Shown piece by piece: positions 1 through 7,496 of a stretch of DNA of 11,326 bases (position 1 is its first letter; every line of letters begins with the position of its first letter). Both the position numbers and the translations under genes were made by a program. This DNA is from Flavobacteriales bacterium (GTDB lineage Bacteria; Bacteroidota; Bacteroidia; Flavobacteriales; JABDKJ01): the NCBI GenBank assembly GCA_013002285.1, contig JABDKJ010000030.1:1-11326 (forward strand), given 5' to 3'. The notes beneath the pieces were generated by a model. It saw only the letters and a program-made list of their open reading frames with translations. It ran no database searches and was not told where the DNA came from.

Positions 1-313
1 GTTTTCTGATGGCGTTGGATACAGCTGGATAGACACACTTAAGGAAATGGTTGAGGAAAAAGTGGGTGATGAGCAATTGGAAAATGCCAAATTTAAATTT
101 GAGATCAATCCCCCGATGAACAAAGAAGAGTATTATTATAGAACAATTTTTCAAGAACACTTTCCTTCAAGCACTGCAGCGGCTTGTGTACCCTCTGTTC
201 CTTCAGTTGCGTGTAGCTCACCTGTTGCTCTTGAATGGGACGAATCTTTCAAGAATGCGAATGAACCTTCAGGAAGAGCTATTAAGAATATTCACAATGA
301 CGGTTACGAATAA
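1..313 (+). CDS. asnB: asparagine synthetase B (glutamine-hydrolysing), C-terminal fragment
   Basis: This is the last 103 codons of a gene that enters from the left edge; the first whole codon is at position 2 and the frame stays open to the edge, so the ATG at 47 is internal. AsnB makes asparagine from aspartate, glutamine and ATP in the cytoplasm. The fragment matches what I remember of the C-terminus of E. coli AsnB almost block by block: FSDGVGYSW at the fragment start, then IDTLKE, the tyrosine-rich YYYRTIF, the alanine/cysteine segment TAAACVPS, SVACSSP, ALEWDESF and PSGRA. These belong to the end of the synthetase (PP-loop ATPase) domain; the N-terminal glutaminase domain and the PP-loop itself lie outside the window. 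The stop TAA (311-313) is followed at once by the ATG of the kelch gene, so the two are probably co-transcribed. Identification is firm; only the fragment is visible. Confidence 0.95.
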   Translation, partial: FSDGVGYSWIDTLKEMVEEKVGDEQLENAKFKFEINPPMNKEEYYYRTIFQEHFPSSTAAACVPSVPSVACSSPVALEWDESFKNANEPSGRAIKNIHNDGYE

Positions 314-1606
314 ATGAGGACCATGCTTTTTATACTTTTTCCATTTTGCTTGCAAGCCCAGACTGCTTGGACATGGGAAGAATTACCGAGCATGCCGGCT
401 CCGATCTCCAACAATGCAGTTTGTGAGGCCGTTGTAAATGACACAGCATTTGTTTATTCCTTTTGCGGAATAGACACTACGAAGCAATATTCCGGTATCA
501 ACCTCAATGCCTACCGATACAATACGGTGACAGAGGAATGGATCACTCTTCCAAATGTTCCCGACACCTTAGGTAAGATCGCTGCATCGGCTAATCATGT
601 CAATGGCCTGATATACATCATTGGTGGATACCACGTAATTTCCAATTCTTCGGAGATCACATCTGACAAAGTCCACATATTCGACCCCGCTACGAATACA
701 TATTTACCTGATGGTACCGAAATTCCAGTTCCTATAGATGATCAGGTACAGGCTGTTTGGAAAGATAGCCTCATTTATGTTGTGACAGGCTGGAGTAACA
801 ATGGAAATGTGAATGCCGTTCAGATCTACAACCCATATTTGAATACGTGGAGCGCTGGCACGGCTACTCCAAATAACAACCTATACAGAGCTTTTGGGGC
901 CACAGGGATATTTGTAGATGATACATTATATTATAATGGCGGTGCTACGGGAAGCTCGTTCAATTCTACTGGTAGACTTCGAAAAGGATATGTTGACCCA
1001 AATAACCCAACTGACATCACCTGGGAAGTTTTTGATGATAACCCTGGAGCAGAAGGATACAGGATGGCATCCGTTTCAGTTGATGATAAAGCTTTTTGGA
1101 TCGGAGGATCTGGTGTCACCTATAATTTCAATGGTATCGCATACAACGGTTCTGGAGGTGTCTCCCCTTTAAATAGGATCCTAAGATATAACTCGAGCGA
1201 ATCTACCTGGTTCGAGGGGCTAGGAGCTCCCTATGGAATAATGGATCTGAGAGGGGCAGCTCGCATCAGTGAGACGGAATTTGTCATTTGCGGTGGAATG
1301 ATGGGAGATCAACAAGTAACAGACCGCGCATTCAAATTGACTTTTGATATTAATAATTCGTTCGATGAGGTCGGTTCAAGTGCTATTCTGGCCTATCCTT
1401 CTCCTTTCAGAGAGCAGATCATTATTCAAGGCCTTCCTCGGAATACTGGTTTTTCCATAATTGATCTTTCAGGCAGATCGATCTTTCAAGATGTCCATTC
1501 CGAAGGCGCAATGATCATTGACACAAGCAAATGGTCAGCAGGAAATTATTTTTTAAAATTGGAAGGAGAAAAGAGCAAGGATAGTATACCTCTCATAAAA
1601 CTTTAG
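314..1606 (+). CDS. secreted kelch-repeat protein with type IX secretion C-terminal sorting domain
   Basis: A 430-residue protein. Residues 1-16 form a short Sec signal peptide (Arg2, hydrophobic LFILFPF, cleavage likely after LQAQ). Residues about 20-345 hold about six kelch-like units, each a hydrophobic strand followed by a Gly pair or similar: FVYSFCG (47-52), IYIIGG (100-105), IYVVTGW (154-160), LYYNGG (205-210), AFWIGG (260-265), FVICGG (323-328). This predicts a six-bladed beta-propeller, usually a protein- or glycan-binding fold; no catalytic residues are evident. Residues about 355-430 resemble the type A T9SS sorting domain (Por_Secre_tail): YPSPF near its start, SIIDLSGR, then SAGNYFLKLEG and a Lys-containing end. 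The protein is therefore predicted to cross the outer membrane by T9SS and be attached or released. Its ATG abuts the asnB stop (TAAATG), suggesting translational coupling. Met4 is an alternative start but would lose Arg2. Ligand unknown. Confidence 0.88.
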   Translation: MRTMLFILFPFCLQAQTAWTWEELPSMPAPISNNAVCEAVVNDTAFVYSFCGIDTTKQYSGINLNAYRYNTVTEEWITLPNVPDTLGKIAASANHVNGLIYIIGGYHVISNSSEITSDKVHIFDPATNTYLPDGTEIPVPIDDQVQAVWKDSLIYVVTGWSNNGNVNAVQIYNPYLNTWSAGTATPNNNLYRAFGATGIFVDDTLYYNGGATGSSFNSTGRLRKGYVDPNNPTDITWEVFDDNPGAEGYRMASVSVDDKAFWIGGSGVTYNFNGIAYNGSGGVSPLNRILRYNSSESTWFEGLGAPYGIMDLRGAARISETEFVICGGMMGDQQVTDRAFKLTFDINNSFDEVGSSAILAYPSPFREQIIIQGLPRNTGFSIIDLSGRSIFQDVHSEGAMIIDTSKWSAGNYFLKLEGEKSKDSIPLIKL

Positions 1607-1938
1607 AGCAATTCTTTGATCTCCAATAAAAAGGAACGAACTTTCTGAAGTCTTTCAATAGCTTCCATCTCTTGAATAGCTCCATTCTTTCGATCTTTTA
1701 AACTAGACTGGGCACCTTGTAACGTGTATCCCTTTTCTTTTACTAAGTGATAAATGAGCTTGAGGTTTTGAACGTCATCGCGAGAGAACATGCGATTGCC
1801 TTTCTTGTTTTTCTTTGGAGAAATAGCATCAAATTCTTTTTCCCAAAAGCGAATTAGAGATGTGTTTACATTCAGCATCTCGGCTATTTCGCCAATAGAA
1901 TAATAGAGTTTTTCTATTTCTTTTTCCTTGTAAGGCAT
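1603..1938 (-). CDS. small MerR-family-like transcriptional regulator
   Basis: A 111-residue protein. Residues 12-38 form the MerR-type helix-turn-helix (YSIGEIAEMLNV, then SLIRFWEKEF), followed by the wing with Lys/Arg-rich NKKGNRMFSRDDV at about 44-56 and a helix ending in the typical EKGYTLQGA (68-76). Only about 30 residues follow, enough for a short dimerising coiled coil and not for an effector-binding domain or a metal-sensing cysteine loop; there are no cysteines. Known MerR proteins bind spaced promoter inverted repeats and twist DNA; the target here is unknown. The gene starts 15 bp after the M23 peptidase stop on the same strand, so the two probably share an mRNA. The arrangement alaS, M23 peptidase, MerR is one I recall from other Bacteroidota, which suggests a conserved unit. 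Its stop overlaps the stop of the convergent kelch gene by 4 bp. Family call is sure, function is not. Confidence 0.88.
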   Translation of the reverse strand: MPYKEKEIEKLYYSIGEIAEMLNVNTSLIRFWEKEFDAISPKKNKKGNRMFSRDDVQNLKLIYHLVKEKGYTLQGAQSSLKDRKNGAIQEMEAIERLQKVRSFLLEIKELL

Positions 1939-1953
1939 AGGTTAGTTCTCTCT

Positions 1954-2925
1954 TTAGTCCAAAGACTGATTAGAGTTGTTAGACAAATCTATCATAATAT
2001 CGTATTCCTCCGGTGTAAGATCGTTAAAATAGAAATTAATTGGGTTGATCGCACCTCCATTCTTCCTTACTTCATAATGCAAATGAGGCCCTTTGCTTTT
2101 GCCAGTATTCCCTACAAAACCGATCACATCTCCCCTTTTCACAGTTTGTCCAGGCTTTACGTTCATCTTACTCATGTGAGCATACAAAGTAAGATATCCA
2201 AAGCCATGGTCTATTCTTACGTGATTTCCATAACCCCTTGCCTTATTGTCCGCTCTCGTTACTTTACCATCACCCGTGGCATAGATCTCAGTTCCTGTTT
2301 CAGCAGTGAAATCCATTCCCTTATGAAATGCCGGAGTCTTGTAGTGAGGATCTATTCTCATCCCATAACCGCTCGCCATTCTTTTTAGATTCTTGTTCGC
2401 AACAGGTTGTATAGCAGGAATGCAAGCCAGCATCTTTTCTTTATTCAAGGCAAGGTCCTTTACATCGTCTAGACTTTTTGATTGCACGACCATTCTTTTA
2501 GCAAGGTTATCTATTCTTCTCTGGGTTTCTATGACCAGATCGGAGTATTCTTTTCCAGACAGATCCCGATACCTATTCACTCCTCCTACACCTGAAAGTC
2601 TTTCATTTTTATCAATTGGCTCAGCTTCAAAGATCACTCTGTAGATATTGTCATCTCGATACTCCATATCCTTCAGAACAGTTTCTAGATCGCCGATCTT
2701 TCTTTGTTGTGCTTCGAACATTTCTGCATAGAATTCATTTTCTTGCATCAATGCCTTTTCTTTGGCACTATCGAACAACTTTGTGTACAACCAAATACTG
2801 AACACTGCAAACAAAAAAGCAATAGCCAAATAAGCCAAAACCCTGTACAGGATCTGTGCTGGGCTCATTTGAACTTTCTCGAAATTAAGGGTGCTGGGGT
2901 TGTATTTGTATTGGGTTTTACTCAT
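1954..2925 (-). CDS. membrane-anchored M23 family (LytM/gluzincin-type) peptidoglycan endopeptidase
   Basis: A 323-residue protein if started at the ATG at 2925 (MSKTQYKYNP). An in-frame ATG at 2943 adds six residues, but homologues I know begin with a short MxKxKYxYNP-like leader, so 2925 is preferred. Order: cytoplasmic leader 1-24; one membrane segment at about 25-48 (ILYRVLAYLAIAFLFAVFSI); charged coiled coil at about 51-90; linker; M23 domain at about 180-300. The zinc site is intact: HKGMD gives His201 and Asp205, and HLH gives His281 and His283; His250 in YAHMS is the second catalytic-site histidine. Enzymes of this family cut cross-linking peptides in peptidoglycan, so this one is expected to act in the periplasm, or to regulate amidases if inactive, which the intact residues argue against. 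It is the first gene of a probable two-gene unit with the MerR-like regulator and is divergent from alaS (114 bp apart). Confidence 0.92.
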   Translation of the reverse strand: MSKTQYKYNPSTLNFEKVQMSPAQILYRVLAYLAIAFLFAVFSIWLYTKLFDSAKEKALMQENEFYAEMFEAQQRKIGDLETVLKDMEYRDDNIYRVIFEAEPIDKNERLSGVGGVNRYRDLSGKEYSDLVIETQRRIDNLAKRMVVQSKSLDDVKDLALNKEKMLACIPAIQPVANKNLKRMASGYGMRIDPHYKTPAFHKGMDFTAETGTEIYATGDGKVTRADNKARGYGNHVRIDHGFGYLTLYAHMSKMNVKPGQTVKRGDVIGFVGNTGKSKGPHLHYEVRKNGGAINPINFYFNDLTPEEYDIMIDLSNNSNQSLD

Positions 2926-2960
2926 ATAGTGAATAGGGTACAATAGTATTCAAAATAATC

Positions 2961-2968
2961 TATTTTTG
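2961..2968 (+). promoter_or_regulatory. candidate Bacteroidota -7 box for alaS
   Basis: TATTTTTG fits the TAnnTTTG -7 consensus of Bacteroidota promoters and would start transcription near 2973, giving alaS a leader of about 65 nt. No TTTG -33 element is visible about 20 bp upstream, so the match is only half a promoter. On the other strand the same 114-bp divergent spacer holds a weaker TTATTTTG (2958-2951) that could serve the M23 gene. No riboswitch or operator repeat was recognised in the spacer. Confidence 0.35.
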
Positions 2969-3039
2969 CAATGGATGAAATGACCGCATTTTGTGTGAAA
3001 TGGATAGATCAGAGGTGTGTTAGAATTTAATAGAACAGC

Positions 3040-5640
3040 ATGAACAGTAAAGAGATAAGACAAAGATTTCTCGACTTTTTTAACGAAAAACAACACCAAA
3101 TAGTTGCCTCTGCGCCAATGGTTTTGAAGGATGACCCAACTCTAATGTTCACGAACGCAGGAATGAACCAGTTCAAGGATATTTTTCTTGGGGATGCTGC
3201 TGCGAAACACCCGAGAGTGGCAGACACACAGAAATGCTTGCGAGTTTCTGGAAAGCACAATGACCTTGAAGAAGTTGGAGTAGACACCTATCATCACACT
3301 ATGTTCGAGATGCTTGGAAATTGGTCTTTCGGAGATTATTTCAAAAAAGAAGCGATACACTGGGCATGGGAATTACTGACAGATGTATATAATATCAATA
3401 AAGAAAATTTATACATCACTATTTTCGAAGGTGATAAAGCAGACGGATTAGAAGAAGATACGGAAGCGAAAGATATTTGGATGACCATAGTTCCAAAAGA
3501 ACGAATTCTAGCTTGCGATAAAAAGGATAACTTCTGGGAAATGGGCGCAACTGGCCCATGTGGTCCTTGTTCAGAGATCCATATTGACATCCGATCTGAC
3601 GAAGACAAAAAAAAGACACCTGGAGTTGAATTGGTAAATAAAGACCATCCCGAAGTGATCGAGATCTGGAATTTAGTCTTCATGGAATTCAACCGATCAG
3701 AAAGCGGATCTCTTGAACCTTTGCCGGCAAAACACATAGATACCGGAATGGGTTTTGAAAGATTGGCTACCGTCCTTCAAAACAAAAGATCTAATTACGA
3801 TACGGATATATTTATGCCTTTGATCAAAAAGATCGAAAGCATTAGCTCCGAGAATTACGGTAAAGACACTAAAAAAGATATTGCCTTTAGAGTGATCTCA
3901 GACCACATCCGAGCCGTTGCCTTCTCGATCGCAGATGGACAACTGCCATCTAACACAGGAGCCGGATATGTGATCCGTAGGATCTTGAGAAGAGCTATCA
4001 GATATGCTTACAGCTTCTTGGGGTCACGAGATCCATTCATATATCAATTGGTCGACATACTTTCTGATCAATTGGGTGAAGCTTTTCCAGAAATACCAGC
4101 CCAGTCAAGCTTAATAAAAAGTGTGATCGAGGAAGAAGAAAGATCATTTCTAAGAACATTGGAAAAAGGGATCCAAAAGCTAAAAGTCAAAATGGAAGAA
4201 GTCAACACTGTATTGGATGGTGCGACTGTATTTGAACTTTACGATACATACGGATTTCCTGAAGACCTCACAGCCCTTATAGCTCGGGAAAATGGAATGG
4301 AAATAGACAGCGAGGGATTTAAAACGGAATTGAACAAACAAAAAGACCGTTCACGTGAAGCCGGAAAATTAGTGACTGGAGATTGGACTGTGCTTATTGA
4401 AGATGAAATTCAAGAATTCATAGGTTACGATAAGTTATCAGTACCTGTGAAGATCACTCGATACAGAAAAGTAAATCACAAAGGAAAAGACCTCTATCAT
4501 TTGATCTTCAATATCACACCTTTCTATGCCGAAAGCGGAGGACAGGTTGGAGATAAAGGAATGATCAGCAGTGACAAAGAAAAAGTGAAGATCCTTGATA
4601 CTAAAAAAGAGAACAACATAAACATCCATATTGTAGAGGAACTTCCCAAAGACACCAAGGCTTTGTTCCAAGCTGAGGTATATTCAGAACTACGTGCGCG
4701 CACAATGAAAAATCATACTGCTACGCACTTAATGCACTATGCGTTAAGGAAAGTACTGGGTGACCATGTCCAACAAAAAGGCTCGCTAGTAGATCCTGAA
4801 TACTTGAGGTTCGACCTGAGCCACTTTGCTAAAGTAAGTCCACAAGAATTGCAAGAAGTAGAAGATATGGTCAATGAAATGATCAGGGAAAATATTCCAT
4901 TTGATGAGAACAGAACTGTTCCTAAGGAAGAAGCAATGAAAATGGGAGCCATGGCCCTTTTCGGAGAAAAGTATGGTGACCTTGTGCGCGTGGTCAAGTT
5001 TGGCAATTCAGTAGAACTTTGTGGAGGAACACATGTGCCTGCAACGGGTAACATTGGTTGGTTCAAGATCACTTCCGAGAGTGCAGTTGCTGCGGGAATA
5101 AGAAGAGTTGAGGCATTTACAGGTGTAAAAGCCCAAACCTTTGTGAATGATAAATTGAATGCGCTGAAAGAAGTTAGTGCCCTGTTAAAAACAAATGATC
5201 TTAGCAGATCAATAAAAGACCTACTAGATTCTAAACAGAAACTACAGAAGCAAATTGAAAGTGCAAACAAGGCGAAAGCCGGAGATCTTAAAAGCGATCT
5301 CATGAAAAAGATCGAAAACATAAATGGGGTAAATTTCCTGGCAGAACAAATAGAACTGGACACAAGATCTGCAAAGGACCTGGCATTTCAAATAAAAGGG
5401 CAAACAGAAAATCTATTTATGGTCTTGGGAAATTCGGATGGTGACAAAGTAGGAATTACAGTAGTAGTATCTGAAGAGCTCGTAGAAAGCAAAGATCTGA
5501 ATGCAGGGAAGATCGTTGGAGAATTGGCTAAAGAGATCGGTGGTGGTGGTGGTGGTCAGTCACATTTTGCAACGGCCGGAGGGAAAGATCCCTCCGGGTT
5601 GCCAAATGTTTTAGTTAAAGCAAGATCGTACCTGAATTAA
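3040..5640 (+). CDS. alaS: alanyl-tRNA synthetase
   Basis: A full-length class II enzyme of 866 residues (E. coli about 876) that charges tRNA-Ala in the cytoplasm and hydrolyses Ser- and Gly-tRNA-Ala. Catalytic domain at the N-terminus: FTNAGMNQF (37-45), ATP-site CLRVSGKHND (66-75), HHTMFEMLGNWSFGDYF (85-101). tRNA-recognition region: SNTGAGYVIRRILRRA starts near 304, with Asn305 and Asp402 (in YDTYGFPEDLT) at the positions expected to read the G3:U70 pair. The editing domain keeps its zinc ligands: HTATH (His559, His563) and CGGTH (Cys661, His665). The C-Ala domain ends with a run of six glycines and QSHFATAGG, encoded by a GGT hexamer (5539-5556). No frameshift or missing motif. The start at 3040 fits the usual N-terminus (MNSKEIRQRFLDFF). 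The stop overlaps the stop of the convergent membrane-protein gene by 4 bp. Confidence 0.98.
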   Translation: MNSKEIRQRFLDFFNEKQHQIVASAPMVLKDDPTLMFTNAGMNQFKDIFLGDAAAKHPRVADTQKCLRVSGKHNDLEEVGVDTYHHTMFEMLGNWSFGDYFKKEAIHWAWELLTDVYNINKENLYITIFEGDKADGLEEDTEAKDIWMTIVPKERILACDKKDNFWEMGATGPCGPCSEIHIDIRSDEDKKKTPGVELVNKDHPEVIEIWNLVFMEFNRSESGSLEPLPAKHIDTGMGFERLATVLQNKRSNYDTDIFMPLIKKIESISSENYGKDTKKDIAFRVISDHIRAVAFSIADGQLPSNTGAGYVIRRILRRAIRYAYSFLGSRDPFIYQLVDILSDQLGEAFPEIPAQSSLIKSVIEEEERSFLRTLEKGIQKLKVKMEEVNTVLDGATVFELYDTYGFPEDLTALIARENGMEIDSEGFKTELNKQKDRSREAGKLVTGDWTVLIEDEIQEFIGYDKLSVPVKITRYRKVNHKGKDLYHLIFNITPFYAESGGQVGDKGMISSDKEKVKILDTKKENNINIHIVEELPKDTKALFQAEVYSELRARTMKNHTATHLMHYALRKVLGDHVQQKGSLVDPEYLRFDLSHFAKVSPQELQEVEDMVNEMIRENIPFDENRTVPKEEAMKMGAMALFGEKYGDLVRVVKFGNSVELCGGTHVPATGNIGWFKITSESAVAAGIRRVEAFTGVKAQTFVNDKLNALKEVSALLKTNDLSRSIKDLLDSKQKLQKQIESANKAKAGDLKSDLMKKIENINGVNFLAEQIELDTRSAKDLAFQIKGQTENLFMVLGNSDGDKVGITVVVSEELVESKDLNAGKIVGELAKEIGGGGGGQSHFATAGGKDPSGLPNVLVKARSYLN
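5576..5597. repeat. perfect 8-bp GC-rich inverted repeat inside the alaS 3' end
   Basis: CCGGAGGG (5576-5583), a 6-nt loop AAAGAT (5584-5589), and CCCTCCGG (5590-5597) form a perfect hairpin in otherwise AT-rich DNA. It codes for AGGKDPSG of the AlaRS tail, ends 40 bp before the alaS stop and lies 40 bp beyond the stop of the convergent gene. No clear T-tract follows on either strand, so it is not a textbook intrinsic terminator, but it is the only strong stem near this overlapping convergent junction. Confidence 0.6.
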
Positions 5641-6191
5641 GCGAACTGACGAGCTCCAGAAGAAACTTCGTTGTTGCTTTTCTTACCATATACAGGACCT
5701 TGATAAACGGTATCATATGATAAACTCAGGTTCAAAATGTAAATGAAGTTCAATAGGACCACCAACACGTAGTCAAATACTGTACTTTTTCCAAAGCTAT
5801 CACATAGCTCTATATACACTTTGATCAAAAATACTGACAGTACAATTGTGGAAGCTGCAAGGACAGAGAAGCTGATAGCTACCGAACCAAATCCTTGAAA
5901 ACCATTCCCCATAAAGGCGAAAAGGTCCTTAAAGTCAACCATAAAGGCACCTAATATTCCCAACAAAGGGACCATTATTAAAAGAGATTGCCAAGCTGGT
6001 CTTCCAACTATCTTTAGAAATGAGATAAAATTCCAAACTGGCACAATACTAGAGATCCCCTTTAGGCCTGCTTTTTCGTAAAGCCTCCACTGAGAAACTA
6101 TTCCAATAAATAACACAACGATCAGAACCAGGAAAACTTGATTTCCTAGAGCACTATATATCGCATCGAACACGTAAGTAAAAAATTCCAT
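5637..6191 (-). CDS. small multispanning membrane protein, DUF5684-like
   Basis: A 184-residue protein with four predicted membrane segments at about 18-34, 66-84, 104-124 and 138-158. Between the first two is the stretch that identifies the family: LYEKAGLKGISSIVPVWN followed by FLKIVGRPAW (38-67), which resembles the DUF5684 pattern of KAG, a tryptophan or small residue, a VP-hydrophobic-N motif, and a K-hydrophobic-GRP-W motif. The tail also fits (YDTVYQGPVYG, 159-169). In Bacteroidota the same module is sometimes found at the N-terminus of signal peptidase I; here no peptidase domain is attached, so no activity can be assigned. It sits in the inner membrane by prediction. The ATG at 6191 gives a sensible short amphipathic leader. 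It is convergent with alaS (4-bp stop overlap) and is separated from rsgA by 316 bp, so it is probably transcribed from its own promoter. Confidence 0.75.
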   Translation of the reverse strand: MEFFTYVFDAIYSALGNQVFLVLIVVLFIGIVSQWRLYEKAGLKGISSIVPVWNFISFLKIVGRPAWQSLLIMVPLLGILGAFMVDFKDLFAFMGNGFQGFGSVAISFSVLAASTIVLSVFLIKVYIELCDSFGKSTVFDYVLVVLLNFIYILNLSLSYDTVYQGPVYGKKSNNEVSSGARQFA

Positions 6192-6507
6192 GGTTATGAA
6201 TTTAAATTGATTATACCTTATAGACGGACAAAAAGGGCTTAGGTTGCCTATTTTCCCAAAAAAAAATCACTCTGATCGAAATTTTTTTGAAACTTTTTTC
6301 AATTTTATAAAACGCTGTATTACATATATTTACATCCCTACTGGGTCAACCTATAGATGAATTGATGTATTTCAAGGATATAAAATTAGACGATTGAGAT
6401 CACTATTTGCCGATATCAATGGTAATGATCCAGGAAACTTTTTCTGAATATCAGGTAATTAGCGGTACTTAGATCTGTTTGTGTGGGCCAAACTCTTTGA
6501 ATTTCAC
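6192..6507. other. 316-bp gene-free stretch with A/T tracts
   Basis: This lies between the end of rsgA and the start of the DUF5684-like gene, both on the minus strand. No ORF of useful size exists on either strand; between 6341 and 6507 the minus strand has no ATG at all. I see no tRNA or known RNA fold. It holds A9 (6258-6266), T7 (6282-6288) and T6 (6294-6299), a TTTTATAAAA palindrome (6303-6312), and a small stem ATCA-CTC-TGAT (6266-6276) that, read on the minus strand, runs into eight Ts and so looks like a weak terminator. A TATCCTTG on the minus strand (6380-6373) is a one-mismatch -7 box. It probably contains the rsgA terminator and the promoter of the membrane-protein gene, but neither is clear. 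Confidence 0.6.
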
Positions 6508-7461
6508 TTATTCAGCATATATATCCACTCTGTATGGACCTTTATCGTCATTGCAGATCTCAAGATAGTTCTTATACCGTGTAAATGGTATCTCATTTCT
6601 TTCAAATGCCTGTCTTACAGCACATTGAGGCTCAGATATATGCATGCAATCACTGAATTTACATTGATCGATCAATTCCAGCATTTCCGGAAAGTAATGA
6701 GAGATCTCTTTCTTCTCAATATCGTACACTCCAAAACTGCGAATACCGGGGGTATCAATGATGAATCCACCCATAGCCAAAGGGAACATTTCTGCAAATG
6801 TGGTAGTGTGTTTTCCTTGTTTATACAATTGGGAAACCTCACTCGTTTTTAGGTCTAAGCCCGGCTGGATCGCATTTATAAAAGTCGTTTTTCCAACACC
6901 AGAATGTCCAGACAGCAGTGTAGTTTTATCTTTCATGCGCTCAATTACTTTCTCAAGTCCCTTCTTTTTCAAGGCGCTCATTTGAATGCATTCATAACCA
7001 GCGTCATTGTAAGTTTCCAAATACTCTACCAGGCGCCCATCGGCCTTATCATCATAAACATCAAGTTTATTGAACAATATCACTGTAGGAATGTGATAAG
7101 CTGCTGCGGTCACTAAAAATCTGTCAATGAACCCTGTGGTCGTAAAAGGCTCCTGGAGGGTAACGATCAGAAAGGCTTGATCGATGTTTGCCGCTATAAT
7201 GTGAGTTTCCTTTGAAAGATTTGTAGATCTGCGGATTATGTAGTTCTCTCTGTTTCCAATTTTCTCAATAATACCATTTCCGTCTTCTTCCAGACTAAAA
7301 AAGACCTTATCCCCAACGGCTACCGGATTAGTAGACCTAATGTCTTTGAGACGCAACTTGCCTTTCACCCTGCATTGAATGGTCTGGCCTTTTTCATTCC
7401 TAACCTGGTACCAACTTCCCGTGCTTTTTAAAACAACACCTTTATTGAGATCATTCTCCAT
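6508..7461 (-). CDS. rsgA: ribosome small-subunit-dependent GTPase A
   Basis: A 317-residue circularly permuted GTPase that acts in late 30S subunit maturation in the cytoplasm. From the ATG at 7461: an N-terminal OB fold (about 4-80, including GSWYQV, CRVKGKLR and NPVAVGD); then the GTPase motifs in permuted order, G4 NKLD (131-134), G5 SAL (162-164), G1 GHSGVGKT (185-192), G2 HTTT (218-221), G3 DTPG (236-239); then the zinc finger with Cys267, Cys272, His274 and Cys280. All family hallmarks are present. An in-frame ATG at 7488 adds nine residues, but the shorter start is preferred because family members begin just before the KGxVxKSTGSWY-like strand and because a promoter box (7477-7470) lies inside the longer version. 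Divergent from gldA with 39 bp between start codons. Confidence 0.96.
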   Translation of the reverse strand: MENDLNKGVVLKSTGSWYQVRNEKGQTIQCRVKGKLRLKDIRSTNPVAVGDKVFFSLEEDGNGIIEKIGNRENYIIRRSTNLSKETHIIAANIDQAFLIVTLQEPFTTTGFIDRFLVTAAAYHIPTVILFNKLDVYDDKADGRLVEYLETYNDAGYECIQMSALKKKGLEKVIERMKDKTTLLSGHSGVGKTTFINAIQPGLDLKTSEVSQLYKQGKHTTTFAEMFPLAMGGFIIDTPGIRSFGVYDIEKKEISHYFPEMLELIDQCKFSDCMHISEPQCAVRQAFERNEIPFTRYKNYLEICNDDKGPYRVDIYAE

Positions 7462-7469
7462 TGAAGGCC

Positions 7470-7477
7470 CAAAATTA
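7470..7477 (-). promoter_or_regulatory. candidate Bacteroidota -7 box for rsgA
   Basis: Read on the minus strand this is TAATTTTG, a full TAnnTTTG match, ending 8 nt before the preferred rsgA ATG at 7461. Transcription would start only a few bases before the start codon. No TTTG -33 element lies at the usual spacing of about 20 bp. Confidence 0.4.
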
Positions 7478-7488
7478 AGCCAAATCAT

Positions 7489-7496
7489 TAGATTTG
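7489..7496 (+). promoter_or_regulatory. candidate Bacteroidota -7 box for gldA
   Basis: TAGATTTG is a full TAnnTTTG match whose last base is 4 nt before the gldA ATG at 7501. If used, the mRNA would begin at or next to the A of the start codon. The nearest upstream TTG (7461-7463) is 25 bp away, longer than the usual 19-21 bp, so the -33 part is poor. Confidence 0.45.

Noticed and set aside
331..355. Lipoprotein signal for the kelch protein (Cys12)
   Set aside because: The residues before the Cys (FPF) do not fit a lipobox; LQAQ followed by T fits signal peptidase I, and T9SS cargo normally has that type.
2077..2946. Several plus-strand open frames of 61-103 codons
   Set aside because: All are antisense to the M23 peptidase gene, which has a complete zinc site; none has a credible start signal or motif.
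4737..5363. 208-codon open frame on the minus strand
   Set aside because: It is antisense to the alaS editing and C-terminal region; the translation is Ser/Leu/Phe-rich with no recognisable motif, as expected for the reverse of a Lys/Glu-rich coding sequence.
5539..5556. GGT trinucleotide repeat (six units)
   Set aside because: It encodes the conserved glycine run of the AlaRS C-Ala domain, so it is explained by protein function rather than being a phase-variable repeat.
6481..6852. 123-codon open frame on the plus strand
   Set aside because: It lies mostly opposite rsgA, whose motifs are intact; the translation shows no family features.
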